Shown: positions 20,201-28,429 of the stretch, in pieces
Numbering within the stretch: the stretch's first letter is position 1
Layout: every line of letters begins with the position of its first letter
DNA from: an uncultured Lachnospiraceae bacterium
GTDB taxonomy: Bacteria > Bacillota > Clostridia > Lachnospirales > Lachnospiraceae
Assembly (NCBI GenBank): GCA_910577785.1
Contig: CAJTNT010000028.1
Coordinates: 1-53,041, forward strand
Direction of reading: 5' to 3'
Length of the DNA stretch: 53,041 bases
Translations under genes and position numbers: made by a program
Notes under the pieces: model-generated
The model's database searches: none
What the model saw: the letters and a program-made list of their open reading frames with translations, nothing else
Told to the model about the DNA's origin: nothing

Positions 20201-20375
20201 TATCCTCATAACGCCTGCTCCTGTCATAAATTTCACCGACCATGCAAAGGGTCGCCGCGCTCTTGACTTTTCGCCAATTAATGGTATCTGCAATCTCTGC
20301 CGCAGTCTCAAAATCCTTCTCCTGCTGTAATTGTTCTAACTGCTCCACCTTAAGTTTGAATTCGTATCTGTCCAA
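17220..20375 (-). CDS. TPR / CbxX-SpoVK-like ATPase of unknown role
   Basis: A 1051-residue cytoplasmic protein with no signal or membrane segment. The N-terminus (about 1-200) is helical and TPR-like. The middle (about 200-800) is low-complexity, Gln/Glu-rich, with a near-exact repeat around GELGGEQYQDVEESE and LQQAAMQEEE-type repeats. The C-terminus (about 800-1030) resembles CbxX/CfqX/SpoVK AAA ATPases: P-loop GGKGSGKT (850-857), then GGYLIIERAGEM where the family has a Walker B with an Asp-Glu pair, and AKKF where it usually has an Arg-finger motif. ATP binding is likely; hydrolysis is doubtful. The start is TTG at 20375, with GAGG 8 bases before. Apparently an operon with glgB. A remodelling or scaffold role is only a guess. 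Confidence 0.75.
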   Translation of the reverse strand: MDRYEFKLKVEQLEQLQQEKDFETAAEIADTINWRKVKSAATLCMVGEIYDRSRRYEDSREILLMAYDRAAIGRSILYRLTLVALKMGNIEEAKDYYEEFVDVAPHDNSKYILQYQIAKLEGASLEEQIAILEEFKERDFREEWAFELAYLYHCAGEGEKCVEACDEIVLWFGDGKYVEKALEMKILHQPLDPEQEKKYRQFQRQKRKQRMAGRRAEAGTKPALEPEPEGSPFEDGLQPKPSPRHFHTSDLQAELAKGMQQIKEASSQKAVSDTMDNIRQMLKDSPYLQISKPQKPTAEEERQFGHIETEEEIDQSLHSCFQEYLAEEWDGQYRMHVPAGVSYEPQVAGQMHVDEVLSGWKKTQRAYEAVMEHAQQRKLESAKAMAWREASQLMDSLNHMPDPEIMDSQSSDGELGGEQYQDVEESEAIGFQSSDGELGGEQYQDVEESEDIGFQSFAEELGGQRYQDMLDSIAGDPQNMSEGQGWQEEPLPEAYGQELEPTEREGQLSDSNSMYGQPEYSENGYGQPEYAGQGYYNRKYDYQEGQGFADTDGVQELAAEGMGSQQPSNMREEAGELQPLNAQEEAGELHPSKVRNIVQENQAYNAQEEAEEQPQTAVQDSVGENRAYNAQEEEVGLQQAAMQEEESGLQQAAMQEEEVELQQADEQGGADELQEYAVHEKVLQGAEQQAVGQQAPGVARNVSRMASRTFRERDIDSVRHREMPYGTPNPNAFARHGERKENSSIIPLEKLIEKQARQEPVRSKEKDAEEFLESVFRAARASREEKYSVPRMEEEPKEPGARLSEEQKKIFSYFVPVVGMERQLCRVLDGVANRESINGSSSNGNIIITGGKGSGKTVLATDFIRAIQKSGGHPSGKVGKITGASLNQKDLSLLLKKVAGGYLIIERAGEMNRETVARLALLMDQDTDGLLVILEDIRKEMEKVLSLDANFAKKFTEWIKIPVFTSDELVEFAKAYAAEQECEIDDMGILALYNRISSIQKLDEATTLTEVKEIVDEAISSAERGGLKKIFGRKKFSPEGYLYLRERDFDN

Positions 20376-20516
20376 TCATCCCACCTCAGAACTAAAGCCA
20401 TTAACATAACTATTCGATATCTTCCTAGCCATCTATCAATATGCTATAGTCTACCATATTTTCCCTATATCTGTCAAAAAAATAAAGCATTTGATTCAAA
20501 TATCTTGTGGGAATTG

Positions 20517-21950
20517 TTATTTTTTTCCATTCTTCTGCGGTTTCTGATGTTTTTCGACAGGCTGCGCCGTCTCTTCCTGCAGAAATACCAGCTTATTTGC
20601 CTCCAAATCCAGGCTCTCCACCTTCTCAAACTCAGCCGGGTCTTGTGGCAGGCCCTTTTTCTCCATCACATGATCGAGGGCATTGCGGATGATATAAAAA
20701 ATTACAGCCAAAAGCGGCACGCCGATAATCATGCCCGGAACCCCAAAAAGCCCCCCGCCGACCAGTATGGCAAAGACAACCCAGAAAGAAGACAGCCCGG
20801 TAGAATCCCCAAGGATTTTCGGCCCTATGATATTGCCGTCGACCTGCTGCAGCACAAGGATAAAAATAATAAAGTACAGCCCTTTGATGGGATTGGCCAG
20901 CATAATCAGAATCGCACTGGGCACTGCGCCCAGATATGGGCCAAAAAATGGGATAACATTTGTCACGCCTACAATCACGCTGACCAGCACGACATAAGGC
21001 ATCTTCATAACGTACAGGCATAGGAAGCAGAGGATGCCGATAATCGCCGAATCCAAAATCTTCCCAGAAATAAAACCGCCGAAAATCTCATTGCTCTTAT
21101 GAACCGTACGGATAATCCTATTTGCCCTCTTTCCAGAGAAAAGAGCATACACGATCTGCTTGCTCTGCCCAATGAGGGCTTCCTTGCTCATCAGTATGTA
21201 AATGGACAATATTATGCCAATAATCACATGGAAGAGCAGACGGACTGCAATAATGACGCCGGATGTCAGCCCCGCTATCAGGTTACGTGTCTGGGGAAGG
21301 AAATCCGTCTTCGCCCAATTTTCGAAAAACTCCGTCCCTTTTGTCAGCGCCATTTCCAAGTATCCGGCGATCTCGCTGTCCTCATTCACATAAGCGGTAA
21401 TCCAGTCCATAAAGTTGCTGACCTGCTTTGGCATCGTATCAATCATCCCATTGATGCTGCGGTATAGCTCCGGTATAACCATCTGCAGCAAAACGCCGAT
21501 GATCACCCCTACGAAAACCAGAGCGGTAATAATACTAACGGCGCGCACCGTCTTTCTCGCTTTTTTTTCACTTTTCATCTTATCCAGCGCCAAGGGCAGC
21601 AGATGGCGTTCTTCAAAATTAACAATCGGGGAAATCAGATAGGCCAAGACCAGGCCGATGGTAACAGGCTGTAAAATAGAAAACATGGCGCCGACATTCC
21701 TACTTACGCCTTGATAACGGTATATCAGAAAAAAGAAAGATATACTTAGCACAATGACCAAAAGGGCGATAAGGCCCATTGCAAGATAAGGCTTGATGTT
21801 CCAGTTCATTTTTTCTTTTTGTTTGGGGGTTTTTTGTTCTTCCAAAGTGATCGATTCCTCTTTTCTAACTAGGAGTGGCAACTGTTTTGGCAACGATTTT
21901 ACATTTGTAACAATTTTACATTTGTAACAATTCAATACTTTCATAATCAC
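20517..21950 (-). CDS. AI-2E family transporter (membrane)
   Basis: Integral membrane protein of the AI-2E/PerM/YdiK-type family. Characterised members export small molecules or ions, but most have unknown substrates. About eight hydrophobic segments are visible, beginning near residue 57. The family-typical C-terminal half has GVTNVIPFFGPYLGA and LQQVDGNIIGPKILG. The start is uncertain. ATG at about 21945-21950 has a weak AGGTG site. An in-frame TTG about 35 codons later (SITLEEQK) has GAGG 9 bases before it, and would leave the paired TACA-N2-TGTA sites in the promoter region. The tail is charged and cytoplasmic. Confidence 0.88.
   Translation of the reverse strand: MIMKVLNCYKCKIVTNVKSLPKQLPLLVRKEESITLEEQKTPKQKEKMNWNIKPYLAMGLIALLVIVLSISFFFLIYRYQGVSRNVGAMFSILQPVTIGLVLAYLISPIVNFEERHLLPLALDKMKSEKKARKTVRAVSIITALVFVGVIIGVLLQMVIPELYRSINGMIDTMPKQVSNFMDWITAYVNEDSEIAGYLEMALTKGTEFFENWAKTDFLPQTRNLIAGLTSGVIIAVRLLFHVIIGIILSIYILMSKEALIGQSKQIVYALFSGKRANRIIRTVHKSNEIFGGFISGKILDSAIIGILCFLCLYVMKMPYVVLVSVIVGVTNVIPFFGPYLGAVPSAILIMLANPIKGLYFIIFILVLQQVDGNIIGPKILGDSTGLSSFWVVFAILVGGGLFGVPGMIIGVPLLAVIFYIIRNALDHVMEKKGLPQDPAEFEKVESLDLEANKLVFLQEETAQPVEKHQKPQKNGKK
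21898..21932. promoter_or_regulatory. tandem TACA-N2-TGTA operators
   Basis: Two identical palindromic units TTACATTTGTAA stand 17 bases apart. TACA-N2-TGTA is the recognised core of CopY/BlaI/MecI-family operators. They sit at the 5' end of the AI-2E transporter frame. No such repressor gene is in the window. Confidence 0.5.
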
Positions 21951-22094
21951 CTATCAAAATCCATTTAAAATCGCCTACACCAATGGGATTTTGACACTTT
22001 TTCATCATTTTCTCATGTTCAGCGCAGTAAACACACAGACCTACTGAATAGTTACTTGTTACAATATGTCTAGTGCGTCTCTCTCAATGTGTTT

Positions 22095-22116
22095 TATTAT
22101 ACCATATTGTATAATA
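22095..22116. promoter_or_regulatory. inverted repeat overlapping a TATAAT box
   Basis: TATTATAC (22095-22102) and GTATAATA (22109-22116) are perfect 8-base arms. A TATAAT box is present on each strand within the repeat. It may be a regulated promoter for the transporter on the minus strand, though no good -35 is visible. Confidence 0.35.
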
Positions 22117-22199
22117 TCTACTGTTACACTTTATAAAACGAGTGAAACGGAATAAGTAGCCATACAGGTCGCTGCAGAATCACATTCAATGTCAGCTGG

Positions 22200-22430
22200 T
22201 TCAGGCGCTCCATCCCCTTAAGCAGACAATTCAGGGGCGTGCTTAGTGGAGGGGAAATCCAGCGCTTAGGAAGGCTGCACGTGAAGGCTCTCCTGAACGT
22301 GCAATGTACCACGCCCTGCATCCTACCGTCTGCATGCCTTCCTTAGCGATTAGTTCCCCGGAACGTTGCCCCGTCTGCGTAGGGGGTGGAGCGCACGAAC
22401 CAGCGTCCGTTTCCCGTTTTATACTTACCA
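22200..22430 (-). ncRNA. candidate structured ncRNA downstream of the hydratase
   Basis: This GC-rich block between the hydratase and transporter genes folds strongly. A 13-base stem, 22263-22275 with 22336-22348 (one mismatch), is extended outwards by GGGGAA/TTCCCC (22251-22256, 22354-22359). It is capped by a TGCACGT/ACGTGCA hairpin (22276-22282, 22297-22303) with an inner AGG/CCT stem. A second TAAGCA/TGCTTA hairpin lies at 22219-22245. The strand is uncertain. A 65-codon open frame (22124-22321, minus) overlaps it but shows no protein-like character. It does not match SRP, tmRNA or RNase P signatures I know. Confidence 0.4.
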
Positions 22431-22435
22431 GGATT

Positions 22436-24742
22436 CTATCCTCTATAGTAATTAATCAAGCATCCCTTTAAAATAATGGTGCGTTCATCCTCCGTCAGCG
22501 CGCCCATTCCAAGGCTAAACTCCTGGAGCGCCCCATCCCTTACCACATAAGCTGGAATCTGGGACTTCTCTTCCTGCACTGCCTGGCGGATATCAGGAAG
22601 GAAAATATAGTCGCCATTTGCAAAAGGCAGTTCCCCAGCCGGAATCAGGAAAGGCAACATGCCCCAGTTAATCAGGTTGGAACGGTAACGCTTGGTAGCG
22701 TATTCATTGGCGATATTCGCCCAGCCGCCCAATACCTTCTGGCAGGAAGCGGCCTGTTCCCTGGCGGAACCATCTCCTGGCTTTACAGCAAAAATCGTAC
22801 TTCCAAAACCTAAGAACGCAGGATCTTTCTTCTCTGCAAAATCTTTGTCCGGGAAAGCTCCCTGGATGGCTTCCATGACAGGCTTCAGCTCCTCCAGAGC
22901 CTCTACCGGGCATTCGCCGGCTTCCATGGCCTTCTGTGCCTTCTGAACTTCCTTGGCGCGGCCCACATAAGCAGGATCCTTGCGGGACAGGGTAAACTCT
23001 GCCAGACCCAGCGGGTTGGAACGGTAAGATGAAGTCTCGCCGGATGGTATTAGCTCGTCTGTTGTCGTTACTGGATCGTGAATCTCGGACACCACCTTCA
23101 GCACCATATTCTGGGGCAGGGGACTCATTTCCGGCCAGTCCTTGATGTTGGGGCCAAACTTAATCTCCTGTGCCGGATCCGCCGCGCCCTTGCTGTCAAA
23201 GACACGGTTGGCATAAATCTGGCTGTCAAAATGGTATTTCGGATGGCTGTATTCTACGTCTACCTCGGTTGCGGCTGTCAGATAGCCTTTGTTGGCTGCT
23301 GTTGCCGCAATCGAACGGGCATCCATCAGGGCTACGGAAGCAATCTGCCCGCTCTGGAGCTTGCTCCCCTCTCGGTTGGGGAAATTCCGGGTGGAATGGC
23401 GGATGGAAAAGCCGTTGTTGCTTGGGGTATCCCCTGCGCCGAAGCATGGCCCGCAGAATGCAGTCTTCATCACGGCGCCTGCGCCCATCAGCGAAGCTGC
23501 CGCGCCATTTTTCACAAGTTCCATGTAAACCGGCATACTAGCCGGGTAAACGCTTAAAGTAAATTCATCCGAACCAATGCTGGCTCCTTTAAGGATGTCT
23601 GCCGCATCGCAGATATTCTCAAAACCGCCGCCTGCGCAGCCCGCAATAATGCCCTGGTCGACATAGAGCCTTCCGTTTTTCACCTTATCCTTGAGGGTAA
23701 ACTCAACAGCGCCGTCCAGGCTTACCTGTGCCTTCTTCTCACAGTCATCCAAAATATCCATCAGGTTTGCATTCAATTCCTCAATCGTATAAGTGTTGCT
23801 GGGATGGAACGGCATGGCAATCATTGGCTTCACCTGATCCAGATCCACCTCAATCATACCGTCATAATAAGCCACCTGACCTGGGTTCAGTTCCTTGTAT
23901 TCTTCTGTCCTGCCATGAATCTCATAGAATTCGCGGATGATATCATCTGTTTTCCAAATAGAAGACAGGCAGGTCGTCTCCGTCGTCATCACATCAATGC
24001 CAATCCTGAAATCTGCGCTCAGGTTTGACACGCCTGGCCCTACAAATTCCATTACCTTATTATTTACATAACCATTGGCAAATACGGCGCCAATAATTGC
24101 CAGGGCAACATCCTGCGGCCCTACGCCCTTCTGCGGCTTCCCTGTGAGGTACACGCCTACTACCTTGGGCATATTGATGTCATACGTTTTATTCAAAAGC
24201 TGCTTTACTAGCTCCGGACCGCCTTCGCCCATTGCCATCGTGCCCAAGGCCCCATAGCGGGTATGGGAATCCGAGCCAAGGATCATCCTGCCGCCGCCTG
24301 CCAGCATTTCCCTGGCAAACTGATGGATGACCGCCTGATGCGGAGGTACATAGATGCCGCCATACTTTTTCGCGCAAGTCAGGCCAAACATATGATCGTC
24401 TTCGTTGATCGTCCCTCCCACGGCACACAGGGAATTGTGGCAGTTGGTCAGCACATAAGGTACGGGGAACTTCTCCAGCCCCGAGGCTCTCGCCGTCTGA
24501 ATAATCCCTACAAAAGTAATATCATGGGAAGTCAGCTTGTCAAATTTTATCTTCAGCTTCTCCATATTTCCGGAAGTATTGTGCTCCGCCAGAATCCCAT
24601 AAGCTATCGTATTCTGCGCTGCTTCCTCCCGGCTTACAGCCTTCCCAGCCGCTGCCTGGACTGCGGCCTCTGCCTCACGTCCTTCCGCAATCATCTGGGC
24701 GCCATTGACCAGATAAACGCCGCCATCGTGTAATTTTACCAT
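22436..24742 (-). CDS. aconitase-superfamily hydratase (YbhJ-like)
   Basis: A 768-residue cytoplasmic [4Fe-4S] hydro-lyase-type protein, close in length to E. coli YbhJ and typically annotated as aconitate hydratase or 'hydratase'. Family motifs seen are SDSHTRYGALG, GCAGGGF (near 375) and CGPCFG with its paired cysteines (near 440). The C-terminal swivel domain has RSNLINWGMLPF. The substrate is not settled by the sequence; citrate/isocitrate or another 2-hydroxy acid is possible. No other TCA-cycle genes are nearby. The start at ATG 24742 is supported by AGGAGGA 5 bases upstream. The gene follows the sensor kinase by about 117 bases, with no terminator that I can see between them. Confidence 0.85.
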   Translation of the reverse strand: MVKLHDGGVYLVNGAQMIAEGREAEAAVQAAAGKAVSREEAAQNTIAYGILAEHNTSGNMEKLKIKFDKLTSHDITFVGIIQTARASGLEKFPVPYVLTNCHNSLCAVGGTINEDDHMFGLTCAKKYGGIYVPPHQAVIHQFAREMLAGGGRMILGSDSHTRYGALGTMAMGEGGPELVKQLLNKTYDINMPKVVGVYLTGKPQKGVGPQDVALAIIGAVFANGYVNNKVMEFVGPGVSNLSADFRIGIDVMTTETTCLSSIWKTDDIIREFYEIHGRTEEYKELNPGQVAYYDGMIEVDLDQVKPMIAMPFHPSNTYTIEELNANLMDILDDCEKKAQVSLDGAVEFTLKDKVKNGRLYVDQGIIAGCAGGGFENICDAADILKGASIGSDEFTLSVYPASMPVYMELVKNGAAASLMGAGAVMKTAFCGPCFGAGDTPSNNGFSIRHSTRNFPNREGSKLQSGQIASVALMDARSIAATAANKGYLTAATEVDVEYSHPKYHFDSQIYANRVFDSKGAADPAQEIKFGPNIKDWPEMSPLPQNMVLKVVSEIHDPVTTTDELIPSGETSSYRSNPLGLAEFTLSRKDPAYVGRAKEVQKAQKAMEAGECPVEALEELKPVMEAIQGAFPDKDFAEKKDPAFLGFGSTIFAVKPGDGSAREQAASCQKVLGGWANIANEYATKRYRSNLINWGMLPFLIPAGELPFANGDYIFLPDIRQAVQEEKSQIPAYVVRDGALQEFSLGMGALTEDERTIILKGCLINYYRG

Positions 24743-24859
24743 TTTTGTCCTCCTAAATCATTCTGATGTTTATAGCTGTTTTGTATTTTTCAAATAATTC
24801 CATCTTATAATTCCGTTCTTTATTATAAAGTTTTTTGCTTTTTCCTGCAAGATTATTTT

Positions 24860-27538
24860 TTATATACTTGCCGCCCTCGCCTGTTCCTGCCGAAAGCCAA
24901 TCATTACCTTAAATAGATCCCCATCCAGGTAAATCTCAAATTCCCCTCCCATCAGGTTGGTAAGATCCTTGGCAATGGAAAGACCCAGCCCGCTTCCCTC
25001 CGTGCTTCTGGAGATATCCCCCCTTATAAACCGCTCCGTCAGTTCCTCCGCCTGGATATTGAGCGCATTTTCGGATATATTCTTAATGGAAAACCACACA
25101 TATGCCCCGTCCGCAGCCATGTCCACATATACCCTGGTATGTTCCATGGCATATTTGGCGACATTGTTGTAGAGGTTTTCCAGCACGCGCCAGATGCGCC
25201 TCCCATCTGCCATCACCACTACCGGCTCCTTCGGCAGCTTCGTGATTACCTTAAGCCCCCTGTCCTCAAATTTTTCATCAAACTCCCCTTCTGTCTGATG
25301 CACCAGCTCCACCAAATCAATCCGCTCCATTTCCAGCTTGATATTGCCAGAGGTAATCTTCGAGGCTTCTACCAAATCCTCCGTCAGCTGCTTCAGCCGC
25401 TGGGACTTGGCGTCCAAAACGGCAATGTATCCCTGCACCCGCTCATTTTCCAGCTTCTCCCGTTTCAATAGATCCACATAATTGATAATCGAGGTGAGGG
25501 GCGTCTTAATGTCATGCGATACATTGGTAATCAAGTCTGCCTTCAGATGTTCATTCTTGACGCTGCCTTCCACCGCATGGAACAGTCCGTCGCCAATCGT
25601 ATTCACTGCCTCCGCCAGCTGGCGGTTATCCCCCCTGAGTTGTTCCCTGTCAATCTTATACTCCAAATCACCAGAAGCAATCTTGCGGATCCCCTCCAGC
25701 ACCTTCCCCCGCTGTACACTGTCACGGATGATAAAGACCGCTTCCACACCGCTCAGCAGAAAGAAGAACAAGATACCAGGCATTAAATCATAATGGTTTA
25801 CCACCAGGCAGAAAAACATCATGCATGCCACAAAATGCAGCCCAAACCAAAAAAGCATCTTTGAAGAGGTCCTCCAATTGCTGAACATCAGCGAGAGGCC
25901 ATTGACAAACCAGCCCAATATGCTCTTATTCCACAGCACGCCAGCCCGTATCCGCCGGATAAAGCTCAAGTAGAATACCAAAAAGCTCGCTACGCCGAAA
26001 AATGCCAGTACGCCCGTCATAAAGAGCCGGCCAGCCAGTTCCTCATTGTTAAACCGATACATCACCCTCCCCAACAGCACCATCAGCAGGATACCCTCTG
26101 CCACGGCCATCGCAAACATGATTTCGGTAGGAAACCGGTCAAACATATTCAGGTGAACTTCGCCGCCTTCCTCCCGCCGGCCGGCCGCTATGCTCAGGTA
26201 AATCAGGCAGATCAGGGATATCAATATGCTGGCCGCCGTGCCAAAGATGCTGATGTAAATCCATGGATGCATCTTGTCATACTCATCCCTTGCCGCCAGG
26301 AATTCATCCTGGTTAGGGAAGGAAGTGTCCACACAGACGAAAAATACATTCCCCTTCCCTCCATACTTCGGCTCCAGCCCGTTATAGAATGCATCCTCCA
26401 TCTCTTTTACATTCGTCATCAGACGCACGTCATTTTCCTGATAAAAAATATACTTTCCCGCCTTCTCCCCGTACTCTGCCAGCTGCCGGTCAATGGGCTG
26501 GCTGATGTTCGTATATGTCACATCGTCATTTCCAATGCTAATCCAATAAGAAACGTTCGTCCCATTTTCTGTCAGATTATAGCGGTTCAGGCATTTTTTA
26601 TACAGATTGACCTCCACGCCGATATTCTCCAGCGTAAATTCCAGCGCTTCGAAATTATCGCACATTTCGCGCATCGTACTCTCGCCCTTGAGGAACGCAT
26701 CCCAGATACCCACGCCCCCTTTGGGCAGGTAATCCTCGTCCACAAACTGGTAGTTGGAATGGCACTGTGCAAAGGATAGATCCATTTCCTTCAGCAGTAT
26801 CGTCAGTTCCGCCTCATTCAGATTGTAGAGATCCCCAGCTATAACTCTCTGGACAATCTGATCCAGTTTCGGTTTCTTGGAGGATTCCTCATCCTCCTCC
26901 TTGTCCGTCTGGGCTTGGGCGACGGCAGAAACTTCCCAGCCATCCGATACCATAGACATGCTGTACGAGCCGCCATAGTAATGCTCCACATTCTGGACAA
27001 CGCTTTCCTGCAGCTCTGCCGTCATCTCGCCCAGGCTGGAAATATGCTTCTCTTCCTTCAGGACTGGCTCGCCATCTTTATAAATGCTCTTTTCCTGGCA
27101 GATCCCATTATCCAGATAATACTTGGAGACAAATTCATATTGCGACATGGAATACCCCCGGGACCATTCTGCTAAATCACCCAGGGAATAACTGACCGTA
27201 CGGGCATTTTCTGGTTCGCCCAAAACGCCGCGGTTCAGCTGCCGGTTATTGAAATAGCTGCGGACATCAACCAGTTTTGCATCATCGTAATTTCCATCGG
27301 TCTCAAACTTGCGGCGCAAGTCAATAAAATGAAAGATCTCTTCCGTGACATTCAGGAATTTTGTTGAAAAATAACTGGAAGACTCAAAACTCTTATTCTT
27401 CAAATCGCCAAAATCAAGGATATTTTTCTGTAACAGCGCCGAAAGGACTACAAGCATCAGCGCCAAGATTACCGCAAAAACCAGCTGGGCAGCAATCGCT
27501 ATCACCTTCATACCTATAGAATAACGTTTTTTGGCCAT
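24860..27538 (-). CDS. membrane sensor histidine kinase
   Basis: Sensor of a two-component system, 892 residues from ATG at 27538 (GGTGG 7 bases before; an upstream in-frame GTG lacks a site). One membrane segment (about 10-35) is followed by an unusually long extracytoplasmic region of about 380 residues, then a cluster of hydrophobic segments (about 425-600). A HAMP-like linker precedes the dimerisation/phosphoacceptor helix NVSHDIKTPLTS, and then the ATPase domain with LENLYNNVAKYA (N box) and GSGLGLSIAK (G2 box). It lies 36 bases after the response regulator gene, so they form a pair. The ligand is unknown; the upstream deacetylase suggests envelope sensing. Confidence 0.92.
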   Translation of the reverse strand: MAKKRYSIGMKVIAIAAQLVFAVILALMLVVLSALLQKNILDFGDLKNKSFESSSYFSTKFLNVTEEIFHFIDLRRKFETDGNYDDAKLVDVRSYFNNRQLNRGVLGEPENARTVSYSLGDLAEWSRGYSMSQYEFVSKYYLDNGICQEKSIYKDGEPVLKEEKHISSLGEMTAELQESVVQNVEHYYGGSYSMSMVSDGWEVSAVAQAQTDKEEDEESSKKPKLDQIVQRVIAGDLYNLNEAELTILLKEMDLSFAQCHSNYQFVDEDYLPKGGVGIWDAFLKGESTMREMCDNFEALEFTLENIGVEVNLYKKCLNRYNLTENGTNVSYWISIGNDDVTYTNISQPIDRQLAEYGEKAGKYIFYQENDVRLMTNVKEMEDAFYNGLEPKYGGKGNVFFVCVDTSFPNQDEFLAARDEYDKMHPWIYISIFGTAASILISLICLIYLSIAAGRREEGGEVHLNMFDRFPTEIMFAMAVAEGILLMVLLGRVMYRFNNEELAGRLFMTGVLAFFGVASFLVFYLSFIRRIRAGVLWNKSILGWFVNGLSLMFSNWRTSSKMLFWFGLHFVACMMFFCLVVNHYDLMPGILFFFLLSGVEAVFIIRDSVQRGKVLEGIRKIASGDLEYKIDREQLRGDNRQLAEAVNTIGDGLFHAVEGSVKNEHLKADLITNVSHDIKTPLTSIINYVDLLKREKLENERVQGYIAVLDAKSQRLKQLTEDLVEASKITSGNIKLEMERIDLVELVHQTEGEFDEKFEDRGLKVITKLPKEPVVVMADGRRIWRVLENLYNNVAKYAMEHTRVYVDMAADGAYVWFSIKNISENALNIQAEELTERFIRGDISRSTEGSGLGLSIAKDLTNLMGGEFEIYLDGDLFKVMIGFRQEQARAASI

Positions 27539-27574
27539 TTTGGCACCACCCTTTCTGCTGTTTGGCACGGTACT

Positions 27575-28270
27575 TTATTTTGCTTTCTCAATTTTATAGC
27601 CTACCCCCCATACAACCTTCAGGTAACGGGGCTCCTTGGGATTAATCTCTATCTTTTCCCGGATATGGCGGATATGGACGGCCACCGTATTGTCAGCGCC
27701 AATGGCGTCCTCATTCCAGATACTCTCGTAAATTTGATTAATGGAAAATACCTTGCCCTGGTTCTTCACCAGCAGCAGGAGAATATTGTATTCAATGGGG
27801 GTGAGCTTCACAGCCTCATCGTCCACGACCACTTCCTTCAAATCATCGTTGATGATCAGGCCGCCCACCTGGTAGACACGGCTGTTGTTCTCTGTGGCAT
27901 TGCCCAGTTGGGTATAACGGCGCAGCTGAGACTTAACCCTCGCCACCAGTTCCAGGGGATTAAAAGGCTTGGTCACATAGTCGTCAGCGCCGATATTCAG
28001 GCCGAGGATCTTGTCTGCATCTTCAGATTTGGCAGAAAGGATAATAATGGGGATGCTGCTGTCCTCACGGATTTTTAAGGTTGCGCGGATACCGTCCAGG
28101 CGGGGCATCATGACATCTATGATTAGAAGGTGGACTTCCTGTTCTTTGAGGATGCGCAAAGCCTGTTCGCCGTCATATGCTTTGAGGATGCAGTAGCCTT
28201 CCTGCTGCAGGTAAATCTCTATGGCATCTACAATTTCTTTGTCGTCATCACATACCAGAATGCGTTTCAT
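27575..28270 (-). CDS. OmpR-family response regulator
   Basis: Cytoplasmic DNA-binding partner of the adjacent kinase, 231 residues. The receiver domain has the acidic cluster D8-D10, phosphoacceptor D52 (IIDVMMP) and K101 (VTKPF). The winged-helix domain has the typical TPIEYNILLLL and YLKVVWGVGYKIE. Length and motifs match the VanR/PhoP-like subgroup. ATG at 28270 has GAGG 8 bases before it. Direct and inverted AGGTTTCCTTA repeats lie 107-160 bases upstream and might be its own binding sites. Confidence 0.95.
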   Translation of the reverse strand: MKRILVCDDDKEIVDAIEIYLQQEGYCILKAYDGEQALRILKEQEVHLLIIDVMMPRLDGIRATLKIREDSSIPIIILSAKSEDADKILGLNIGADDYVTKPFNPLELVARVKSQLRRYTQLGNATENNSRVYQVGGLIINDDLKEVVVDDEAVKLTPIEYNILLLLVKNQGKVFSINQIYESIWNEDAIGADNTVAVHIRHIREKIEINPKEPRYLKVVWGVGYKIEKAK

Positions 28271-28372
28271 GTTTTTTACCTCACGTCTTTCAAATTTTAT
28301 CTGTTGTTGGTATAATTTCCATTTTATTGGGATATGGTAGCAGATGAATGTTAAGTTATGGAGATGGAAATT

Positions 28373-28429
28373 ATTAAGGTTTCCTTAATACTGCCGTATG
28401 GCATAAAGGGATCCTTTCAGGTTTCCTTA
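28373..28429. promoter_or_regulatory. AGGTTTCCTTA repeats upstream of the response regulator
   Basis: A perfect palindrome ATTAAGG-TTT-CCTTAAT (28373-28389) contains AGGTTTCCTTA. The same 11-mer recurs at 28419-28429, 42 bases away, which is about four helical turns. The location before the regulator gene suggests autoregulation. Confidence 0.4.

Noticed and set aside
22124..22321. A 65-codon minus-strand frame as a protein gene
   Set aside because: It lies within strongly base-paired sequence, has no ribosome-binding site I can see, and reads like a translation of structured RNA.
22261..22430. Group II intron fragment
   Set aside because: GTGCGCTCC resembles an intron 5' end, but no domain V-like AGC helix or maturase frame was found.
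28300..28312. Plus-strand TATAAT as a promoter upstream of the response regulator
   Set aside because: No -35 at suitable spacing and no plus-strand gene follows.
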